The position numbers were made by a program, and so were the translations under genes. This document shows, in pieces, positions 58,925 through 64,000 of a stretch of 64,000 nucleotides of DNA. The stretch is from Orlajensenia stereocauli. Its GTDB lineage: Bacteria; Actinomycetota; Actinomycetes; Actinomycetales; Microbacteriaceae. The notes beneath the pieces were generated by a model that saw only the letters and a list, made by a program, of their open reading frames with translations, searched no databases and was not told where the DNA came from. Location of the stretch: NCBI RefSeq assembly GCF_039548895.1, contig NZ_JBCLVG010000001.1, one strand, 5' to 3'. Numbering within the stretch: position 1 is the first letter of the stretch; each line of letters starts with the position of its first letter.

Positions 58925-59773
58925 ATGTCAATCTCACTCACTCCGAATACCCGTCTCCTGAGTATCCCGACCCGACTCGGCCGCCTGTCCGTGCGCCGCG
59001 CCGGCCCCGACGACGGGGCACTCACAGTGCTCTGGTCGTCGATGTTCGTCGACAGTCACACCTGGGACGAGATGCTGCTCCTCCTCCGGGCCCGGCCTGA
59101 CCGGTCCTTCGTGTTGATCGACCCGCCGGGGCTCGGCCTGAGCGAGCCCCTGAGCCGCCGCAGCACCATCGCCGAGGCAGCCGCCGCCGCCCACGACGCC
59201 CTCGACGAACTGGCCGCCGGCCGACCCGTCGATTGGGTGGGCAACGCTTTCGGCGGGCACGTCGGCTACGAGCTCGCAGCCGAGCCCGGAGTGTTGCGTT
59301 CACTTGCGGCCATCAGTTCACCCGTGGAGGCCATCTCGCCTCAGCTGCGGCGCAGGATCGAACTGCTCGCCCCACTCTTGCGTCACGTCGGCCCTGTGGG
59401 TCCAGTGCGCTCGGCCGTGATCGACGCGATGCTGACCGAACAGTCCGCCGCCGACCCCCGCCTCAGGAAGATCGTCGTCGAGAGCCTGGAGCGCCCGGGG
59501 CGGCGCAGCATGAGCTTCGCTCTCCGCTCGTTCATTCTCGATCGGGTCGACGTGTCGCACCTGATGCCGCGCATCCAGGTTCCGAGCCTCTTCGTGGCCT
59601 CCGACGACCGCGGCGACTGGAGCCCGGCCGATGCGGAGCGTTCGGCGGCAGCGGCAGGGCCCATGGTCCGCTCGACGACGGTGAGGGACGCACGCACTCT
59701 TGTTCCGCTCGAACAGCCCGAGGCCCTGGCCGCCGAGCTGCTCGCGTTCTGGGACGGACTGCCGACGTCCTGA
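58925..59773 (+). CDS. alpha/beta-hydrolase fold protein with Ala at the nucleophile position
   Basis: 282 aa. Fold motifs are the oxyanion region LWSSMFVDSHTWDEML, LIDPPGLGLSEPL and the elbow VGNAFGGHVGYEL at about residue 100. The elbow reads G-N-A-F-G-G, with Ala (codon GCT) where the catalytic Ser is expected. A late FVASDDRGDW Asp is present but the final His is not obvious. It may be non-hydrolytic or a binding protein. It is divergent from a TetR gene and probably leaderless. Confidence 0.82.
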   Translation: MSISLTPNTRLLSIPTRLGRLSVRRAGPDDGALTVLWSSMFVDSHTWDEMLLLLRARPDRSFVLIDPPGLGLSEPLSRRSTIAEAAAAAHDALDELAAGRPVDWVGNAFGGHVGYELAAEPGVLRSLAAISSPVEAISPQLRRRIELLAPLLRHVGPVGPVRSAVIDAMLTEQSAADPRLRKIVVESLERPGRRSMSFALRSFILDRVDVSHLMPRIQVPSLFVASDDRGDWSPADAERSAAAAGPMVRSTTVRDARTLVPLEQPEALAAELLAFWDGLPTS

Positions 59774-59836
59774 GCGCAGGCAGCTTCTGTGCGCGGGTCG
59801 GTGCCGACGCTGGGCCGGCGAGCCCAGAGTCGGGCG

Positions 59837-60991
59837 TCAGCCCACGGACACGACGGGAGCACCCGTCGAGGTGTCGGTCGCAGGCATCTCGGCGGCGAGG
59901 CGGTTCGCCTCGGCGATGAGGGTCGCGACGATCTCCGACTCCGGGACGGTCTTGATGACCTCGCCCTTGACGAAGATCTGGCCCTTGCCGTTGCCGGATG
60001 CCACGCCGAGATCGGCCTCGCGGGCCTCCCCCGGTCCGTTCACGACGCAGCCCATGACTGCGACGCGCAGCGGAACGCTCATGCCCTCGAGCCCGTCGGT
60101 CACGTCGTTGGCCAGCTTGTAGACGTCGACCTGGGCTCGGCCGCAGCTCGGGCACGAGACGATCTCGAGCTTGCGCTCGCGGAGGTTGAGCGACTGCAGG
60201 ATCTGCAGCCCCACCTTGACCTCCTCGACCGGCGGCGCGCTCAGCGAGACGCGGATGGTGTCTCCGATGCCCTCGCTCAGCAGGATGCCGAACGCCGTGG
60301 CGCTCTTGATCGTGCCCTGGAACGCCGGACCCGCCTCGGTCACTCCGAGGTGCAGTGGCCAGTCGCCGCGCTCGGCGAGAAGACGGTAGGCCTTCACCAT
60401 GATGATCGGGTCGTTGTGCTTGACCGAGATCTTGAAGTCGTGGAAGTCGTGCTCCTCGAAGAGGCTGGCCTCCCAGACGGCGCTCTCGACGAGGGCCTCA
60501 GGGGTCGCCTTTCCGTACTTCTGCAGCAGGCTCGGCTCGAGCGACCCGGCATTGACGCCGATGCGGATCGAGACACCGGCCGCCTTCGCAGCGGCAGCGA
60601 TCTTGCCGACCTGGTCGTCGAACTTGCGGATGTTTCCCGGGTTCACGCGGACGGCGGCGCATCCGGCGTCGATGGCCTGGAAGACGTAGTTCGGCTGGAA
60701 GTGGATGTCGGCGATGACCGGGATCTGGCTCTTCTTGGCGATGATCGGCAGCGCCTCGGCATCGTCACGGCTGGGCACTGCGACGCGCACGATGTCGCAA
60801 CCCGATGCCGTGAGCTCGGCGATCTGCTGCAGCGTGGCGTTGATGTTCGGGGTCGGAGTCGTGGTCATCGACTGCACGCTCACCTGGGCGTCACCGCCGA
60901 CGAGCACCTTGCCCACCTTGATCTGGCGGGACTTGCGTCGCGGGGCCAGGACTTCGGGGACTTTGGGCATTCCGAGATTCACAGCGGGCAC
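59837..60991 (-). CDS. ispG: 4-hydroxy-3-methylbut-2-en-1-yl diphosphate synthase (flavodoxin)
   Basis: 384 aa Fe-S enzyme of the MEP isoprenoid pathway. SVQSMTTTPTPNINATLQQI and VAVPSRDDAEALP open the TIM-barrel; GVTEAGPAFQGTIKSATAFG is the conserved middle. The [4Fe-4S] ligands are in SCPSCGR and GCVVNGPGEA with the catalytic Glu. The GTG at 60991 is 6 nt from TAGGAT; an ATG at 60970 would remove seven residues. Confidence 0.96.
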   Translation of the reverse strand: MPAVNLGMPKVPEVLAPRRKSRQIKVGKVLVGGDAQVSVQSMTTTPTPNINATLQQIAELTASGCDIVRVAVPSRDDAEALPIIAKKSQIPVIADIHFQPNYVFQAIDAGCAAVRVNPGNIRKFDDQVGKIAAAAKAAGVSIRIGVNAGSLEPSLLQKYGKATPEALVESAVWEASLFEEHDFHDFKISVKHNDPIIMVKAYRLLAERGDWPLHLGVTEAGPAFQGTIKSATAFGILLSEGIGDTIRVSLSAPPVEEVKVGLQILQSLNLRERKLEIVSCPSCGRAQVDVYKLANDVTDGLEGMSVPLRVAVMGCVVNGPGEAREADLGVASGNGKGQIFVKGEVIKTVPESEIVATLIAEANRLAAEMPATDTSTGAPVVSVG

Positions 60992-60997
60992 AGGACG

Positions 60998-61003
60998 ATC
61001 CTA
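60998..61003 (-). promoter_or_regulatory. leaderless -10 box of ispG
   Basis: TAGGAT on the minus strand, 6 nt before the GTG at 60991. Confidence 0.5.
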
Positions 61004-61094
61004 CGCGGCGCTCGCTGGACACTGGCTCAGCACCGGCCGTCTGCACTGGTGTCGGCGACCGGACACAGCGGAGCCACCGACCACACAGTGCCGA

Positions 61095-61817
61095 TCAGAC
61101 GCAGCCGTCGGTGTAGAACGGCACCGGAGCGGCAACGGACAGCACGGCGTCGCCGCCGTCCTCGTGCGAGAGCACGACGGCCACCTGGGTGTCCTCGACA
61201 GGGTCGTCACCGAGTTCGGCGGCCGGACCAGTGCATCCCGACGGGTTCGCGACCACGTCGGCGGCCGCCGAGACCGTCGCCCAGTCGTCCCCTGCGGCGT
61301 AACCCTGGACTGTCGACAGGGCGATCTCCCCATTGTCGGCCGCGTCGAAGTAGACGGCCACGTTCGGCCAGACGAGGCTGCCCGCCAGGCCCTTCTCCGC
61401 CCGCATCGCCTCGTCGTACAGGCGCTCGTCGATGGTGAGAGTGCCCCAGACGTGGCGGATTCCGGCTGGCGCATGATTCGTCGCGGCGTAGCTCTCGTCG
61501 ATGGGATCGGTTCCGAACAGCGCGGTCAGCGTCGCGACGGCATCGGCTGCAGATCCCAGGTAGTCGATCTGGTCCACGACGCTTGCATCCGAGGCCCGCA
61601 ACTCGAGCGCTGTCGGGCGGGCAACCAGCGCGACGACGACGTCGAGAGGATCGACGGCCGGGACAGGATCGACGGACGTCGGCTCCGGCGTCGTCCGTGC
61701 GGGCGCCGGGCTCGGCGTCGTCGACTCGGCGACCGAACCTCCCACCGTGCACCCGACGAGCGCGAGGAGCGAGGAGGCGAGAAGGAAGCCGACGGCCAGT
61801 GTTCGTCGTACAGGCAT
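61095..61817 (-). CDS. putative lipoprotein of unknown function
   Basis: 240 aa. Signal sequence with lipobox LLALVGC (Cys23), then a Thr/Pro/Ala linker to about residue 55. The mature domain ends in two Cys residues (PSGCTGP and the penultimate DGC) that may form a disulfide. No known domain. It resembles in layout, but not clearly in sequence, the lipoprotein encoded downstream of proS. Confidence 0.78.
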   Translation of the reverse strand: MPVRRTLAVGFLLASSLLALVGCTVGGSVAESTTPSPAPARTTPEPTSVDPVPAVDPLDVVVALVARPTALELRASDASVVDQIDYLGSAADAVATLTALFGTDPIDESYAATNHAPAGIRHVWGTLTIDERLYDEAMRAEKGLAGSLVWPNVAVYFDAADNGEIALSTVQGYAAGDDWATVSAAADVVANPSGCTGPAAELGDDPVEDTQVAVVLSHEDGGDAVLSVAAPVPFYTDGCV

Positions 61818-61957
61818 GCGTCATCCTCTGGTCAGTGGACGGCCGGAACCGGTGCATCCGTCGATGAATGATGACAGACCGGCGCGGGTGTGCACGCACA
61901 TCGGGCTATCGTCGAAGGAGGCCGCACACCGGCCTCACAACGAAGGAGTTGCGATTC

Positions 61958-63142
61958 ATGAGCACGACCCAGGTCGTCATCCTGTCCGGTTCGCGTACCC
62001 CGCAGGGCCGGGTGAACGGCCAGTTCGCCGCCCTGTCCGCGGTGCAGCTGGGCACCATCGCCATCCGCGATGCCATCGAGAAGTCCGGCGTCGACGCGAA
62101 CGACATCGATCAGGTGCTGATGGGCCAGGTGCTCCAGGCCGGTGCCGGCCAGAATCCGGCCAAGCAGAGTGCCGTCGCCGCCGGGATCCCATGGCGGGTG
62201 CCGGCCATGACGCTGAACAAGGTCTGCCTCTCGGGGCTCGCCGCCGTCATCGACGCCGCCAGGCTGATCCGCCTGGGTGAGGCATCCGTCGTCGTCGCCG
62301 GAGGCCAGGAGTCCATGACGAATGCCCCGCACCTGCTGCCGGGATCCCGCCGCGGCTGGGCTTACGGCGACGTCACGATGATCGACCATGCCGCATTCGA
62401 CGGGCTGACGGATGCCTTCGACAGGGTGTCGATGGGCGCATCGACCGAGGAGCACAACGGCCCGCTGGCGATCAGTCGCACCGACCAGGACACCGTTGCG
62501 GCAGCATCGCACCAGCGCGCCGGAGCCGCCATGGAGGCTGGCGTCTTCGCCGACGAGATCGTCGCCGTCAGCGTTCCACAGCGGAAGGGCGACCCGGTGG
62601 TCGTCGCGACGGACGAGGGAGTGCGTCCCACCTCGACGGTCGAGACGCTGGCCGCCCTGCGCCCGGCCTTCTCCTCCACCGGCACCATCACCGCCGGCAA
62701 CTCCTCCCCGCTCTCCGACGGCGCGAGTGCGCTCGTCGTGGCGAGCCGGGAGTACGCCGAGTCGCACGGTCTCAGCTGGCTCGCCGTGATCGAGGCGTCG
62801 GGCCATGTCGCCGGACCGGACAACTCCCTGCACTCCCAGCCGTCCAACGCCATCGCCGCGGCTCTGGCCAGGCAGGGGTGGGATGCATCCGAGCTCGACC
62901 TCGTCGAGATCAACGAGGCCTTCGCCGCCGTCGCCGTGCAGTCGACCCGCGACCTCGGCATCGACGCGGAGGTCGTCAACGTGCACGGCGGAGCGATAGC
63001 CCTCGGCCACCCGATCGGAGCCTCCGGCGCGCGGCTCGCCCTGCACGCGGCCCACGAGCTGGCACGTCGCGGCTCCGGGCGTGCAGCCGTGGCGTTGTGC
63101 GGCGGCGGCGGTCAGGGAGACGCTCTGCTGCTCTCGCGCTGA
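61958..63142 (+). CDS. acetyl-CoA C-acetyltransferase (thiolase)
   Basis: 394 aa. Nucleophile Cys90 in LNKVCLSGLAAV, His351 in GHPIGASGAR and the second Cys near 381 in ALCGGGGQGDA form the thiolase triad; NEAFAAV is the other family signature. Length and motifs fit biosynthetic/degradative AcAT (ThlA/AtoB). It condenses or cleaves acetoacetyl-CoA. GAAGGAG before the ATG at 61958 fixes the start. It stands alone, so the pathway is not shown by context. Confidence 0.94.
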   Translation: MSTTQVVILSGSRTPQGRVNGQFAALSAVQLGTIAIRDAIEKSGVDANDIDQVLMGQVLQAGAGQNPAKQSAVAAGIPWRVPAMTLNKVCLSGLAAVIDAARLIRLGEASVVVAGGQESMTNAPHLLPGSRRGWAYGDVTMIDHAAFDGLTDAFDRVSMGASTEEHNGPLAISRTDQDTVAAASHQRAGAAMEAGVFADEIVAVSVPQRKGDPVVVATDEGVRPTSTVETLAALRPAFSSTGTITAGNSSPLSDGASALVVASREYAESHGLSWLAVIEASGHVAGPDNSLHSQPSNAIAAALARQGWDASELDLVEINEAFAAVAVQSTRDLGIDAEVVNVHGGAIALGHPIGASGARLALHAAHELARRGSGRAAVALCGGGGQGDALLLSR

Positions 63143-63143
63143 G

Positions 63144-63160
63144 GGCGGTCCGGCACCGCC
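63144..63160. terminator. short hairpin between convergent genes
   Basis: GGCGGT-CCGGC-ACCGCC between the thiolase stop and the stop of the membrane protein gene. Confidence 0.35.
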
Positions 63161-63164
63161 GGGC

Positions 63165-63998
63165 TCAGGTGAGGTCGCGCATGCGCGCTGCCACGCCCTT
63201 GTCGGACCCCTCACGACGCTCGGACCCGACGGCGATCACGAGCAGCACGGCTCCGGCCGTGGCCAGCGTGATCCACCACGGCAGCGACTGGATGTCGCGG
63301 CCGAGCTGTACGGCGAACACCAGCACGTTCTCGACCGGGAGCACCACGAGGCCGATGATGAATGGTGCGGCGAGTCTGCGGCGAGCCCCCACGAGGATCG
63401 CCACCAGCGCGAGGGCTATCACCAGGATGGCGCGCCACGTCGTCGGGTCCGTCACCGTCGCCATCATCGAGGGGACCAGCAGGACGATCAGTCCGGGGCC
63501 GAGCAGGCGCCACGATCCGCTGAAGCCCGTCGGCCAGGCGTTCAGGCGACCGAAGGCCGACGACGATCCGGATGGCGCCGACGCCGCGCCGTCGGCATCC
63601 GTCGCCCGATGCCCCATCGCCACGATGCCGGCGAGCAGAAGCCCCAGGGCGAGCGGGATCGAGAAGCCCTCCACACGGAGGATCTCGCGTTCGCTCCAGC
63701 CGGCGACGCCCGTGCACCACGCCACGGCCCACAGGAACCAGACCGGCGGCAGCGTCGTCGCGTGCGACTGTGCGCGCACCGCCGTGATCACGACGAGGGC
63801 CAGCAGGAGCACGGCGAGGATCCACAGGGTCCAGATCGAGAACGGGTCGTCGCGCACAGCCGTGATGGGGCCCGCGACCAGATAGACGGATGCCGCGGCG
63901 TAGACCCAGCGCGATCTGGCGCCAGCACGCACCAGCAGCCACCCCGCCGTCGCGGCGAGCAGGCACGCGGCGACGGCGTACCCGATCACCGTCACCAT
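63165..63998 (-). CDS. SCO7613-type multipass membrane protein, probably cut by the window end
   Basis: 277 aa visible from an ATG at 63998; the true start may lie beyond the window. At least eight membrane segments. The stretch GPGLIVLLVPSMMATVTDPT, the WRAILVIALALVAILVGARR segment and SLPWWITLATAGAVLLV match the C-terminal module of SCO7613-type actinobacterial membrane proteins, which can exceed 500 residues. Function unknown. A hydrophilic loop at about 125-150 (ATDADGAASAPSGSSSAFGR) separates two halves. Confidence 0.7.
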   Translation of the reverse strand: MVTVIGYAVAACLLAATAGWLLVRAGARSRWVYAAASVYLVAGPITAVRDDPFSIWTLWILAVLLLALVVITAVRAQSHATTLPPVWFLWAVAWCTGVAGWSEREILRVEGFSIPLALGLLLAGIVAMGHRATDADGAASAPSGSSSAFGRLNAWPTGFSGSWRLLGPGLIVLLVPSMMATVTDPTTWRAILVIALALVAILVGARRRLAAPFIIGLVVLPVENVLVFAVQLGRDIQSLPWWITLATAGAVLLVIAVGSERREGSDKGVAARMRDLT

Positions 63999-64000
63999 CA

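Overview
The window is high-GC (about 70 percent by eye) DNA from an actinobacterium, most likely a member of the Microbacteriaceae. The pointers are the proS-nusA-ylxR-infB-rbfA and truB-ribF gene order, the MEP-pathway gene ispG, a DUF222/HNH (13E12-type) protein, a mycothiol-type maleylpyruvate isomerase fold protein, an SCO7613-type membrane protein, frequent GTG starts, 4-bp ATGA/GTGA overlaps and many leaderless-looking promoters. No rRNA, tRNA, CRISPR array, prophage or intact insertion sequence was seen.

Layout. 0-8.5 kb: lipase-like hydrolase, FKBP isomerase, FAD-linked oxidase, BrkB-type membrane protein, Ada-AlkA repair fusion, FAH-family hydrolase, aspartase. 8.5-15.9 kb: an ethanolamine/amine catabolic locus made of a permease divergent from a glutamine-synthetase-like ligase, a class I amidotransferase-type hydrolase, an aldehyde dehydrogenase, an SDR and a FadR-type regulator. 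16-17.7 kb: a compact membrane protein/XRE regulator/oxidoreductase operon with two matching operators. 17.8-25.5 kb: HNH protein, two nucleobase permeases, phosphate transporter, NUDIX protein, phosphofructokinase. 25.6-31.8 kb: SNF2 helicase, CsoR-family regulator, glycerophosphodiesterase with a PHO-box-like promoter, and an SDR/SRPBCC operon. 31.9-36.3 kb: a deoxyribose locus (SorC-type regulator, deoC, aldehyde dehydrogenase and a Cys-less half aldehyde dehydrogenase). 36.6-46.1 kb: MFS exporter, ribF-truB operon headed by a TetR gene, a divergent drug-type MFS exporter, PanE-type reductase, P-loop kinase, mutY. 46.2-52.9 kb: rbfA, infB, ylxR, nusA and proS, with no rimP at its usual place. 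52.9-64 kb: lipoproteins, PadR regulator, a two-component system, TetR, a hydrolase-fold protein lacking its nucleophile, ispG, thiolase and a truncated membrane protein.

How parts work together. The amine locus can be read as uptake, gamma-glutamylation, oxidation of the protected aldehyde and hydrolytic recovery of glutamate. The deo locus cleaves deoxyribose-5-phosphate and oxidises the acetaldehyde. PHO-like repeats in front of both the phosphate transporter and the glycerophosphodiesterase suggest shared phosphate control. Three layers are not explained by genes alone: a 10-mer, GACGGATGCC, present in at least 26 exact copies on both strands; a family of inverted REP-like elements at gene ends, two of which supply stop codons; and a class of promoters whose TANNNT box lies 6-8 nt before the start codon.
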